DNA of 64,000 nt from a virus: positions 1-64,000 of IMG/VR virus record IMGVR_UViG_3300006108_000013. The stretch is one strand, 5' to 3'. Positions 1 through 7,327 of the stretch are shown here, piece after piece (position 1 is the first letter of the stretch; every line of letters starts with the position of its first letter). The position numbers were made by a program, and so were the translations under genes. The notes under the pieces were generated by a model that saw only the letters and a program-made list of their open reading frames with translations, ran no database searches and had not been told where the DNA came from.

Positions 1-222
1 GCTAAAGTCCTATACAATTGGATGGAGATGCATAATGTAGAAGCATTTGATGGTGTTGTTAATAGAAAGAAGTATGAAAAACTTTCTGAGCTTTACTATG
101 AGCTAATTCTAAATGTTTCTAGTTGTTATGAAAATGAGACTAGACATCAGACAGCTTTGAGATATATTAAGCAGATGGAAAAATTTGCTTATGATGAGAC
201 AACAGAAAAGGCTATAAAATAA
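1..222 (+). CDS. Hypothetical protein, 5'-truncated by window edge
   Basis: The reading frame is open from the first base of the window, so the gene starts upstream and only its last 73 codons are seen. An internal ATG lies at 22, but the open frame before it argues against that being the start. The visible part is helical and charged, with several Tyr and Glu residues and no motif I recognise. It ends one base before the next gene (TAATATG junction), so the two are probably translated together. Function unknown. Confidence 0.6.
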   Translation, partial: AKVLYNWMEMHNVEAFDGVVNRKKYEKLSELYYELILNVSSCYENETRHQTALRYIKQMEKFAYDETTEKAIK

Positions 223-223
223 T

Positions 224-532
224 ATGAGAGGAGAATGCAGATACTGTGGCTTTGTTGCTAAATGGGCAAATGAAAGCTGCTGGTGTGGTGCATTATCTAA
301 TCCAGAAAGAAAACCAACTCATCCAGAAAATATGAAGAAAGAAGAAAAGATTATTGAACTGCTTGAAATGATTGTAAAGCAGAATGAAGAGATTATAAAA
401 AATCAAAACATTTGGAGAACTCTTCCAACTGTTCCAGTACCTCCAAACATTGATCCTCATTTTGGAAAAGACATTCCTTATAAGCCATACTTTGGACCAA
501 CTTGTGAACACACTAACAATACAAATCTCTAG
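224..532 (+). CDS. Small zinc-ribbon-like hypothetical protein
   Basis: This 102-residue protein has an N-terminal CxxC (C5, C8) followed by CxC (C19, C21), which could bind one zinc. A Glu/Lys-rich helix (about 35-62) and a Pro-rich tail follow. The start ATG lies one base after the stop of the preceding gene, suggesting translational coupling. The family is not recognised; short zinc-ribbon proteins of this kind are common in large phages. The zinc site is inferred from cysteine spacing only. Confidence 0.6.
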   Translation: MRGECRYCGFVAKWANESCWCGALSNPERKPTHPENMKKEEKIIELLEMIVKQNEEIIKNQNIWRTLPTVPVPPNIDPHFGKDIPYKPYFGPTCEHTNNTNL

Positions 533-722
533 GTAAATGTGTTCTTTGTTTTTTAATATAGTCTCTTAAGTCTACAAAGACTACAAAGACCAAAATATAA
601 TGGAACAATTGTAACGAGGATTAATGTATCTAGTATTATGTTTTTCATAACAAAAATACTTATCCCAATAAGATACAAAATAACTACTTGATTGGTCGTT
701 ATTAAAGGATAAGTAAAATACT
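533..722. other. AT-rich intergenic region before the outer-membrane protein gene
   Basis: About 190 bases without a convincing gene. It holds a short direct repeat, CTACAAAGA twice at about 572-590, and otherwise A/T-rich sequence. It probably carries the promoter of the gene at 723, but I cannot point to a convincing -35/-10 pair. No terminator hairpin with a T-run was found. Confidence 0.4.
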
Positions 723-1451
723 ATGAAAAAGTTTACAACTCTATTAACAATATTATTGATTTCTATTTCAGCATATGCTGGTGATAAAGAGCCAATACCA
801 TTAACATCAACCAATACACCAATCACTTATTCGATTGGGGCGAAGTATCAGGGAGGTAGTGTTTCAACTTTAAAAAATGGAAAGTGGACAGGTTATGGTT
901 GGGCAAATAAAGAGACAGCGGTATTGAGAGCAGACTTCCACAATGGTCTTGAACTTATTTTTGAAGATTATTTAACCGAGAATCAGGTTAAAACATCTTC
1001 TACAAAGATAACTTCTAAGACTACAACAGTTAATCATCATAAGGTTATTACAAAGACAACCACAACTACTCATAAGACAACTGAAGCAACGGCTGGTGGA
1101 TTTGAAATTAAACCTAGATATACCTTTCATCTTACAAAGAAATTAGATTTTGGTTTACAAGTTGGTTTAGGAGATAGTTATGGTATACATAATACAGCTT
1201 TAGTTAATAAGTTCTATTATATTGGTGAGGCTCGTTTTGTTTATAAAGTTAATGATTGGTTAAAATTAAGAACAAGTTTCCAAATCCAAAATCCATTTAA
1301 TACTCAATATGACAATTGGGTTAATACAGTTAAAGTTGGTCCTGATATTAGAATTACAAAGAATATTGATACTACTATATCTTATGTTAATAATTTTGGT
1401 GGAACTCAACATGGTAACGCGTTTGAAACCGCACTTAATTATAGATTTTAA
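723..1451 (+). CDS. Predicted outer-membrane beta-barrel protein
   Basis: A 242-residue protein with a classical signal peptide: Lys-Lys, a hydrophobic core at residues 5-16, and a likely cleavage after AYA at 19. A Thr/Lys-rich linker follows at about 90-123. The C-terminal half has alternating hydrophobic and polar residues and ends in Tyr-Arg-Phe, the terminal-Phe signature of outer-membrane barrels recognised by BamA. This indicates a Gram-negative host and insertion into its outer membrane during infection. Phage outer-membrane proteins such as lambda Lom are known; a role in superinfection exclusion or surface remodelling is inference. No specific family is recognised. Confidence 0.7.
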   Translation: MKKFTTLLTILLISISAYAGDKEPIPLTSTNTPITYSIGAKYQGGSVSTLKNGKWTGYGWANKETAVLRADFHNGLELIFEDYLTENQVKTSSTKITSKTTTVNHHKVITKTTTTTHKTTEATAGGFEIKPRYTFHLTKKLDFGLQVGLGDSYGIHNTALVNKFYYIGEARFVYKVNDWLKLRTSFQIQNPFNTQYDNWVNTVKVGPDIRITKNIDTTISYVNNFGGTQHGNAFETALNYRF

Positions 1452-1489
1452 TTCTTGACATATAATACCAAATCATAGACGATATAGAT

Positions 1490-1648
1490 ATGAAAAGTAT
1501 CTGGAGACTTTGGGCTAAAGCCCTTGGTGATAAAGCAGGAAGACATAATGAAGAAGCTGACACTATAGCTTTAATCAGAACTTTAATTATTTTAGTTTAC
1601 ATTATCACCAATCTGTTTATAATAGCTGGTATAATTCACCATTGGTAA
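1490..1648 (+). CDS. Small conserved membrane protein (52 aa)
   Basis: An ATG at 1490 opens a 52-residue frame ending with TAA at 1646-1648, one base before the next gene. The protein starts MKSIWRLWAKALGDKAG, continues with an Asn/Glu/Asp-rich stretch, then one hydrophobic segment (about 27-49) that can span a membrane, and ends in HHW. From memory, small proteins with a WRLWAKALG motif plus one transmembrane helix recur in T4-like marine phages. Function unknown. The tight fit between neighbours supports it as a real gene. Confidence 0.75.
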   Translation: MKSIWRLWAKALGDKAGRHNEEADTIALIRTLIILVYIITNLFIIAGIIHHW

Positions 1649-1649
1649 A

Positions 1650-2219
1650 ATGAAAAATATATTCCTTATTGCAGATCTCCATTTTGGGGACTCAGACATG
1701 GTCACTCTTATCAAAGAGGATGGTCATCCTATGCGTCCCTTTAAGAGCGTAGAAGAACATGATGCGGCATTGATTGAGAATTGGAATAAGGTTGTTACTC
1801 ATCCGAGTGACAAAGTATATGTTCTTGGTGATGTGGCTCAGAGACCCAAAGACATTGCAAACTTTGGTAAACTTATGGGTAAGAAGATTCTTATCAAGGG
1901 AAACCATGACATCTACGAAATGAAGGAGTATGCAAAATATTTCAAGGATATTCGTGGTACTCATCGTTTACCCAATGGTATTCTTATGAGTCATATTCCA
2001 GTGCATCCTGGGACTTTTGGTAAAGCTCATAAGATCAATGTGCATGGTCATATTCATGATAAGAGAATAATGATACCGGCACCATTTTATCCAGATGCTA
2101 TGTTGAAAATCATAGATCCTAAATACTTTTGCGTATCAGTTGAGCATATCAACTATACTCCTATGGAACTTGGGGCTATTGAATTGGAAGTATTTGGTCT
2201 TAAAAATTATGGAAAATAA
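1650..2219 (+). CDS. Calcineurin-like metallophosphoesterase
   Basis: This 189-residue protein has the full metallophosphoesterase motif set: DLH at 9-11, GD at 60-61, GNHD at 84-87, H115 and the HGHIH block at 132-136. These residues bind two metal ions in phosphodiesterases and phosphatases of this fold. It is compact, like stand-alone phage and bacterial YfcE-type enzymes, and lacks the extra domains of gp47/SbcD, so I do not call it the gp46 partner. The start lies one base after the 52-aa gene. The substrate is unknown. Confidence 0.85.
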   Translation: MKNIFLIADLHFGDSDMVTLIKEDGHPMRPFKSVEEHDAALIENWNKVVTHPSDKVYVLGDVAQRPKDIANFGKLMGKKILIKGNHDIYEMKEYAKYFKDIRGTHRLPNGILMSHIPVHPGTFGKAHKINVHGHIHDKRIMIPAPFYPDAMLKIIDPKYFCVSVEHINYTPMELGAIELEVFGLKNYGK

Positions 2220-2532
2220 AGAATTACAACATTGGATAGACCAGTGTTTACATTTCCAACATGCTTGGGAAAAAACACAAGTTCTCTTAAATAACTTAAG
2301 AGAAGAACACAAAGATTTAATTCTTGAACTTAAACAAAAGGATGCTGCTATTCAAGTTCTTCAAGATATCATTGCGGATCACACATCTATACCAAAAGTT
2401 ATAATACCAATGCTTCGTCGTGAATTTCCAGAAATAGTACAAAGTGAAATTACACCGTATATTAAGGATTCTCGTGCAAATGCTTTAGACGAATTGACAA
2501 AGCAAGCTCAAGATCTCAACATGGGATATTAA
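2209..2532 (+). CDS. Coiled-coil hypothetical protein
   Basis: The chosen ATG at 2209 overlaps the end of the phosphoesterase gene by 11 bases and gives 107 residues; a longer frame starting at 2140 would lie deep inside the upstream gene. Residues about 20-55 form a heptad-like helix rich in Leu, Glu and Lys, probably a coiled coil. The rest is also helical. No family recognised. Confidence 0.6.
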   Translation: MENKELQHWIDQCLHFQHAWEKTQVLLNNLREEHKDLILELKQKDAAIQVLQDIIADHTSIPKVIIPMLRREFPEIVQSEITPYIKDSRANALDELTKQAQDLNMGY

Positions 2533-2554
2533 AATGTTACAATTCTGTAACATT
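2533..2554 (+). other. Perfect 9-bp stem-loop after a stop codon
   Basis: AATGTTACA (2533-2541), a four-base loop ATTC and TGTAACATT (2546-2554) form a perfect hairpin directly behind the stop codon at 2530-2532. No T-run follows, so it is not a typical intrinsic terminator. It stands just upstream of the late-promoter-like GATAAATA at 2559, so it may protect the 3' end of the upstream transcript. The function is inferred. Confidence 0.5.
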
Positions 2555-2558
2555 AAAA

Positions 2559-2566
2559 GATAAATA
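2559..2566 (+). promoter_or_regulatory. T4-type late promoter element
   Basis: GATAAATA matches the T4 late -10 consensus TATAAATA at seven of eight bases. Its last base is five bases before a GTG start at 2572. The gap is too short for a Shine-Dalgarno sequence, so transcripts should be nearly leaderless. Confidence 0.6.
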
Positions 2567-2571
2567 CTTTT

Positions 2572-2754
2572 GTGAACAATGATTCCTTTAACCTAATAGG
2601 TCACGTTGCTATCCTTTTGTTAGCAATGGGATTTATTGGGTTTCTTTTTATGGTATCTCCAGAATTTAGAAAACTATTAAAAAGAAACAAAAAGATTCAA
2701 AAGCGTAAAAATAATATTAAACAGTCTTCTAGAGCTAGAGACTATCAAATCTGA
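2572..2754 (+). CDS. Small single-span membrane protein
   Basis: A GTG start at 2572 gives 60 residues: a short polar N-terminus, one hydrophobic segment (about 9-28) and a strongly basic C-terminal tail rich in Lys and Arg. By the positive-inside rule the tail should be cytoplasmic. A late-promoter-like element lies directly in front and supports GTG as the start. Function unknown; small membrane proteins of this kind may act in lysis or exclusion, but nothing here shows that. Confidence 0.6.
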   Translation: MNNDSFNLIGHVAILLLAMGFIGFLFMVSPEFRKLLKRNKKIQKRKNNIKQSSRARDYQI

Positions 2755-2847
2755 TTATTTCTTAATAGCAGCCCAAGCAGCACCAATAATTGGTATTGAC
2801 ATTTGAAGCCATATAGTTGATAATGTAATGATATCTGATAATTGCAT
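2755..2847 (-). CDS. Possible 30-aa hydrophobic peptide
   Basis: On the minus strand an ATG at 2847 opens 30 codons ending in TAA at 2755-2757, exactly filling the gap between two plus-strand genes. The peptide is mostly hydrophobic (a Leu/Ile/Trp/Ala segment) and ends in Lys-Lys, as expected for a tiny one-span membrane peptide. No promoter is visible and such a frame could arise by chance. The composition is the only support. Confidence 0.3.
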   Translation of the reverse strand: MQLSDIITLSTIWLQMSIPIIGAAWAAIKK

Positions 2848-2850
2848 ACT

Positions 2851-3237
2851 ATGAATACAGCAAACACCATGCCAAATCACGAAAAAATAATCGAATTAAA
2901 TAAAATTTGGTATGATGTAATTGCTGGTGACTATCATAAAGATCGTGATTGTCACTTTAGAATAAGCACTCATTATTTTTATGGTGATAGAGTGGAATGG
3001 GAAGTAGAACATTTTGGTTATATTCTACAGAATTACGTAAGAGAGGTAGAAGAGTTTGAAACTCAACATGAAGCAGAAGTTTGGCTTATACACAATGTTT
3101 TAAAGTTTGGTATCTTAATGGAAGTTAATAATTTTCTTGATCATTACGGAGATCCAGATTGGGATCAACATACTCGTTATGATAAAGAACAACTTGAAGA
3201 CATCAAGAAGAAAGTTCTTGAAATTGCTCCAAACTAA
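2851..3237 (+). CDS. Hypothetical acidic protein
   Basis: I use the ATG at 2851 (128 aa); an in-frame TTG at 2842 is less likely. The protein is acidic and rich in His, Tyr and Trp (for example around 25-60), with mixed alpha/beta character. No conserved motif was recognised. It is followed at 14 bases by the coiled-coil gene on the same strand. Confidence 0.6.
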   Translation: MNTANTMPNHEKIIELNKIWYDVIAGDYHKDRDCHFRISTHYFYGDRVEWEVEHFGYILQNYVREVEEFETQHEAEVWLIHNVLKFGILMEVNNFLDHYGDPDWDQHTRYDKEQLEDIKKKVLEIAPN

Positions 3238-3251
3238 TCTATAATGCTATT

Positions 3252-3947
3252 ATGTTTAATTTATTCCCTAAAAAAAAGTCTGTCGATGAAATCATAGAAG
3301 ATGCTAATTTAACTCCACCTTGGAGTTGGACTCCAACCCAAACACCTAGCATGTTACAAGCTCAATCAGAAATGATTGATAATCTTTTAAAAGAAAATTG
3401 TGGTCTAAAAAAAGAAATCGAAGAGCTTAAAAAAGATTGGCATCAACCAGAGCTTTGCAGTGAAAAGATATCTGAACTCACAAAGGAGGTATCAAATTTA
3501 AAACACCTTAAACAAGAGAATGCTGATCTTATAGAAATGCTTGCAAAATATAGAGATGGTTATCAAGGATCTTGCTATGCATGTGAACCTGTTGGCGAAT
3601 TAAACCAAAAACTTCAAAAAGAAAAATCTGAACTTCTTAAACTATACAATGGTTTGCTTACAAAAGGCGACGAATATCTAAAAGCAAAACTTCAAATTGT
3701 TGAGAACGATTATATGAAGTGTGCTCGTGAGAGAGATGAGTATAAGCATCAATTAAATGCGACTAATAAAGAATTAGAGGAATTGAAAAGAAAAAATAAT
3801 TATCCTCATCATTGGGGTGGATATACAGACGAAACTCCTTGGGAAACTGCCGCTGCCGATTTAGCCTTGAGAGTTGTAAAACTTGAAAAACAAGTCGAGC
3901 AGTTAAAATTGATTAATTCCCAAATTCATGTAAATAAAAAATCATGA
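3252..3947 (+). CDS. Coiled-coil protein coupled to an ABC-type ATPase
   Basis: A 231-residue protein with long Leu/Glu/Lys heptad regions (about 35-85, 85-120 and 150-180), a CYAC pair near 113-116 and a Trp-rich N-terminal segment. It is probably an elongated dimer. Its TGA overlaps the ATG of the next gene by four bases (ATGA), so it is co-translated with the ABC-type ATPase. Coiled coils partnered with such ATPases recall SMC/Rad50-like systems, but that is inference. No enzymatic motif is seen. Confidence 0.65.
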   Translation: MFNLFPKKKSVDEIIEDANLTPPWSWTPTQTPSMLQAQSEMIDNLLKENCGLKKEIEELKKDWHQPELCSEKISELTKEVSNLKHLKQENADLIEMLAKYRDGYQGSCYACEPVGELNQKLQKEKSELLKLYNGLLTKGDEYLKAKLQIVENDYMKCARERDEYKHQLNATNKELEELKRKNNYPHHWGGYTDETPWETAAADLALRVVKLEKQVEQLKLINSQIHVNKKS

Positions 3948-4729
3948 TTAATAGAGTAAAGGTATTGAAAGGATTTGCATCAGAGCTTGTCTGTCTAAAA
4001 GACAGAGTGTTTCAATTCAGTGACGGATTTAATGTTCTGTTTGGTAGCAATGGGTGTGGTAAATCCACACTAATGAAATGCATTAAAGCCTATTGTGCAA
4101 TTGAACATGCTGGTTGGAGTAAGATCAGTAACTATATGTCTCTTGGTGCAAGTAGTGTTAGAAATTTTCCTATGTGTTATCGTGCATTAACCCCCACAAA
4201 GGAATGTGATACTATTGTTGAATGGGATGGAACACCAACCTTTTACAATGATAGTGACCTCCGTATTGATGATATGGCATGGTTTTATAACAAAGACATT
4301 CTTGCACAAGAGGGGTTAACCTCTGCGGCTGAGCAAATGGATTACATGGCAAAGAGACCATCATCCGGTCAGACTCGCATGCAAAAATTAAATAAGATTT
4401 TTAATCTTGCATTGAATCCCCCTGACTTTACTCTTACTACACCAAACCCTGGTAACAAATACGAACAAATGGAAGTTCAATATATTCGTTCTCTTCCTCG
4501 TAGAGGAAAGATTACAATAATGCTGGACGAACCGGAAAAGTCTCTTTCTATACCGAAGCAAATTGAATTGTTCAGATTGTTGAAGAGTTTTCAAGATAAA
4601 TTTCAAATTATTATTTCAACGCATTCTCCTTTTATTCTTTTTGAAGAGGGTATCAATGTCATTGAAATGGAAGGTGATTATATCAATACCTGTAAGAATA
4701 TAATCAAGGAATGTTCAACAAAACTATAA
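3944..4729 (+). CDS. ABC-class / AAA ATPase (RecF/SMC-like head)
   Basis: A 261-residue compact ATP-binding cassette. It has Walker A GSNGCGKST (about 34-42), a signature-like PSSGQ (about 140-144), Walker B with IMLDEPEKS (about 191-199) and an H-loop STHSPF (about 226-231). There is no transmembrane part and no room for a coiled-coil arm within this chain. The overlapping upstream gene is a coiled-coil protein that could supply such an arm. Related single-chain ATPases occur in many phages and in defence systems. The role here is unknown. Confidence 0.8.
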   Translation: MINRVKVLKGFASELVCLKDRVFQFSDGFNVLFGSNGCGKSTLMKCIKAYCAIEHAGWSKISNYMSLGASSVRNFPMCYRALTPTKECDTIVEWDGTPTFYNDSDLRIDDMAWFYNKDILAQEGLTSAAEQMDYMAKRPSSGQTRMQKLNKIFNLALNPPDFTLTTPNPGNKYEQMEVQYIRSLPRRGKITIMLDEPEKSLSIPKQIELFRLLKSFQDKFQIIISTHSPFILFEEGINVIEMEGDYINTCKNIIKECSTKL

Positions 4730-4730
4730 T

Positions 4731-4961
4731 ATGCCCAAGGCAATTTTAGAATTTAATCTCCCAGAAGAAGAACAAGAACACAGAGATGCTATTGAGGGTA
4801 CTATGTGGAAACTTGCCATGTGGGATATAGATCAAATATTGCGAAATGCAATCAAACACGGTTGCGACCAATGTGAAGACAATAAGTATGCAGCTTTTGA
4901 ATATATAAGAAAAGAAATCTATAATTCTCTTGACAGTTATAAACTTAGCCTTTTAGATTAG
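4731..4961 (+). CDS. Small conserved phage hypothetical protein
   Basis: This 76-residue protein begins with a beta strand (KAILEFNLPEE) followed by charged helices with a WDIDQILRN segment. From memory, short proteins with the pattern L-E-F-x-L-P-E-E and W-D-x-D are widespread in large phages without known function. The start follows the previous stop by one base and the stop precedes the next gene by one base, so it belongs to the same operon. Confidence 0.65.
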   Translation: MPKAILEFNLPEEEQEHRDAIEGTMWKLAMWDIDQILRNAIKHGCDQCEDNKYAAFEYIRKEIYNSLDSYKLSLLD

Positions 4962-4962
4962 T

Positions 4963-5562
4963 ATGTCATATCTTGAACCTATATACGAAAAACCTAAATT
5001 AAAAAAGATACCAACTGTCGTTTGGCTTACTGGTCTATCTGGTTCCGGTAAAACCACTGTCGCTAAAGCCCTTAAAGAGGCTTTACGTCTTAATGATGTA
5101 AAGATTGGATTTCTTGATGGTGATGAAGTTAGAAAATATCTACAAGAAAACAAAGAAAGAACATATGGGTTTTCTATGGAAGATAGAAAACAATTTGTTA
5201 ATAATGTTGTTTACATGGCAAGAAATATGATCGAGTTCCAAGGCGCAGAACTTATAATAATTGCTCTAATTTCCCCGCTCAAAGAAATGAGGGATAACGC
5301 AAGGAGTATATTTGAAAAATATTCAAATGCAAGATTCATTGAAGTTTACATGGATACCCCTCTTGAAGTATGTGAACAAAGAGATCCAAAGGGGCTATAT
5401 AAAAAAGCTCGTGCTGGTGAGATTAAGGAATTTACTGGAATTGATTCTCCATACGAGGCTCCACAATTTCCAGAAATAAGAATACACCCAAGGACTACAC
5501 TTTTTGGCGAAATGACAGTTGACAGAGCAGTAAAAATAATTTATAATCATATTAACAATTAA
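4963..5562 (+). CDS. cysC: Adenylylsulfate (APS) kinase
   Basis: A 199-residue enzyme of normal CysC length. It has Walker A GLSGSGKT (24-31), the DGDEVR block (52-57), and the highly conserved C-terminal RDPKGLYKKARAGEIKEFTG motif and IDSPYEAP that bind APS in this family. CysC phosphorylates APS to PAPS, the sulfate donor for sulfotransferases and for assimilation. No sulfurylase, PAPS reductase or sulfotransferase is visible in the window, so it probably supplements host sulfur metabolism or serves a sulfation step encoded elsewhere. Identification is firm; its purpose in the phage is inferred. Confidence 0.92.
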   Translation: MSYLEPIYEKPKLKKIPTVVWLTGLSGSGKTTVAKALKEALRLNDVKIGFLDGDEVRKYLQENKERTYGFSMEDRKQFVNNVVYMARNMIEFQGAELIIIALISPLKEMRDNARSIFEKYSNARFIEVYMDTPLEVCEQRDPKGLYKKARAGEIKEFTGIDSPYEAPQFPEIRIHPRTTLFGEMTVDRAVKIIYNHINN

Positions 5563-5566
5563 AAAT

Positions 5567-5890
5567 ATGGATATAAATAACCCACTTGAACTCGCATTAA
5601 CAATAGCTTTGATTCTGCTTTCCGTTTGGTTTGTAGAAAGAATTATTGCTGGTGCATTTAAAACTGTAATTGCAATATTCTTTATCTTTGGACTTCTCCT
5701 AGGATATGATTATGTCTTCCATAGGAAAGAGAAACCAAAAAAAGAAAAGTCATTGCCTAGTTTTACAATTCATGATTTGACTGATTATCCATCCTTTGAA
5801 AAGAAGTTTGATCTCTATAAAAAGGAAACGATTAAAGACGTAAAACAAGACTACTATGACGCAAAAAAGGAAATCGAAAACGGTAAATAA
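5567..5890 (+). CDS. Membrane protein with charged cytoplasmic tail
   Basis: This 107-residue protein has two hydrophobic segments (about 7-24 and 27-47), then a Lys/Glu-rich tail that is probably helical. Its end overlaps the next gene by 35 bases in another frame. It lies in the same plus-strand operon as cysC. No family recognised. Confidence 0.6.
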   Translation: MDINNPLELALTIALILLSVWFVERIIAGAFKTVIAIFFIFGLLLGYDYVFHRKEKPKKEKSLPSFTIHDLTDYPSFEKKFDLYKKETIKDVKQDYYDAKKEIENGK

Positions 5891-6173
5891 AACTTTTACC
5901 AAAACGGTACTACCAACTAATGATGTCTACATCCAATTTACGGATGAAGAAATTCAAGAATTTGGTTGGGAAAAAGGTCAAAAATTTGAATTCCAATATC
6001 AACCAGATGGATCATTTAAACTTGTTCCTTATACAAAATTGGAACTTGATCTTAATGAGTGGCCCGTCGAAATCCTACATATGATTATTAAGGAATCCTG
6101 CGAAAAAGATATTTCCGTTAATGATGTAATTAATAATCTCCTCAAAGAAGCTCTAAAAGACGAATTAAATTAA
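5856..6173 (+). CDS. AbrB/MazE-like small regulator, putative
   Basis: A 105-residue protein whose middle (about 22-57) reads as a beta-rich segment with DVYIQFTDEEIQEFGWEKG, resembling the swapped-hairpin AbrB/MazE fold. A C-terminal helical part (about 68-100) with VNDVINNLLKEAL follows. A DNA-binding or antitoxin-type role is possible but no toxin partner is seen. The start at 5856 overlaps the upstream gene by 35 bases; no later ATG keeps the beta domain. Fold assignment is tentative. Confidence 0.5.
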   Translation: MTQKRKSKTVNKTFTKTVLPTNDVYIQFTDEEIQEFGWEKGQKFEFQYQPDGSFKLVPYTKLELDLNEWPVEILHMIIKESCEKDISVNDVINNLLKEALKDELN

Positions 6174-6174
6174 A

Positions 6175-6360
6175 ATGTTTGAAGATATTAAATTAGACAG
6201 AGAAAGACTTTATAAAATGTATATGGATCATGTTGATTACATTTGTGATGAATGTGATTGGGTTTCTTCCTTTACACCTAGAGATATTATTAGTATAATT
6301 TCTACTATCATTGAAAATAATCCCGATTTGATATCAAAGGATAATGTACTCATTCGATAA
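6175..6360 (+). CDS. Small hypothetical protein
   Basis: A 61-residue acidic, helical protein with a CDEC pair (about 24-27). The start is one base after the upstream stop, and its end overlaps the DNA methyltransferase gene by 17 bases. No family recognised. Confidence 0.5.
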   Translation: MFEDIKLDRERLYKMYMDHVDYICDECDWVSSFTPRDIISIISTIIENNPDLISKDNVLIR

Positions 6361-7327
6361 TAATGTATTGGATACGGCTTATGCTTATGTTATAAGCAGG
6401 GGGTTTCCATACTATGAATTCTCGCTAGATGAGAAGAAAAAAGAATTAGAGAAGATCAAGAAATACGATCTATCTAAAATTATCCAAGGTGATATAATCA
6501 GGCAAACCATGCACGGATTGGGATTAGCTTGGTCGTATTTTCCTCATGCATGGAGTGTTAAAACCCGAAATATGAAAACTCCTATGGAGGTTTTTGATGA
6601 TAAGGATCTGCTTAAAAAAGCAATAGACAGGAGATTAAAAAGGGGAGGATTCCCTATGCTCAAGCCTGATGGATCTATGACTGATTCACAAATCAGAAAA
6701 GCACTTAGAAGTTACTCTGGTGTTCAGTCTGTATCGAATTTTAGACCATCAGCAGCGGCGGCAATTTATCAAACCTATGCAGGTGATGGGATTGTTTGGG
6801 ATATGTCCTGTGGCTTTGGTGGAAGGTTTCTGGGTGCATTAGCAAGCGGCGTAGTAAAGTTTTATTATGGAACCGATCCTTGCACCGAAACATTCGAAGG
6901 CTTGCAACAAATGCAAAAGGACTTTCAATACACAGGAATGTATTCGTTGATTCAGAAAAGAGGTAGCGAAGATAAATTCTTATTTTCTCAGGAAGTTGAC
7001 CTTTGTTTTACTTCCCCTCCGTATTTTAATACCGAAAAGTATTCGGATGAGGCAACGCAGAGTTATGTAGCATATAACAATGTTGAAGATTGGAATGAAA
7101 AGTTCTTGCGTAAGACTATTCAAAACTGCTATAGTTGTCTTAAATCCAATGGTCATATGATATTGAATGTTGCAAACGTAATATCGCATAAGATGCTAGA
7201 GGACGATACTGTTAAGATTGCACAACAAGAAGGGTTTACTTTAGTTGAAACTCTCAAACTTCAATTATCAAGTATTACTAAAGGTGGTTTTAAATACGAA
7301 CCTGTTTTTGTTTTTAAGAAGATATGA
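6344..7327 (+). CDS. DNA methyltransferase (N6-adenine/N4-cytosine type)
   Basis: A 327-residue protein with a SAM-binding region containing DMSCGFGGRF (about 151-160) and the amino-methyltransferase motif IV TSPPYF (about 223-228), which marks enzymes that methylate exocyclic amino groups of adenine or cytosine. No restriction partner is nearby, so it is an orphan methyltransferase, probably protecting phage DNA or marking it. The N-terminal 140 residues may hold target recognition. Four bases of overlap with the next gene imply coupling. Specificity cannot be read from the sequence. Confidence 0.8.
   Translation: MYSFDNNVLDTAYAYVISRGFPYYEFSLDEKKKELEKIKKYDLSKIIQGDIIRQTMHGLGLAWSYFPHAWSVKTRNMKTPMEVFDDKDLLKKAIDRRLKRGGFPMLKPDGSMTDSQIRKALRSYSGVQSVSNFRPSAAAAIYQTYAGDGIVWDMSCGFGGRFLGALASGVVKFYYGTDPCTETFEGLQQMQKDFQYTGMYSLIQKRGSEDKFLFSQEVDLCFTSPPYFNTEKYSDEATQSYVAYNNVEDWNEKFLRKTIQNCYSCLKSNGHMILNVANVISHKMLEDDTVKIAQQEGFTLVETLKLQLSSITKGGFKYEPVFVFKKI

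Noticed and set aside
1453-1470. TTGACATATAAT as a sigma-70 promoter
   Set aside because: The -35-like and -10-like boxes abut without the 16-18 base spacer, so they cannot act together.
1650-2219. Metallophosphoesterase as gp47, the partner of gp46
   Set aside because: It has only the catalytic core (189 aa), is over 50 kb from gp46 and lacks gp47's capping domain.
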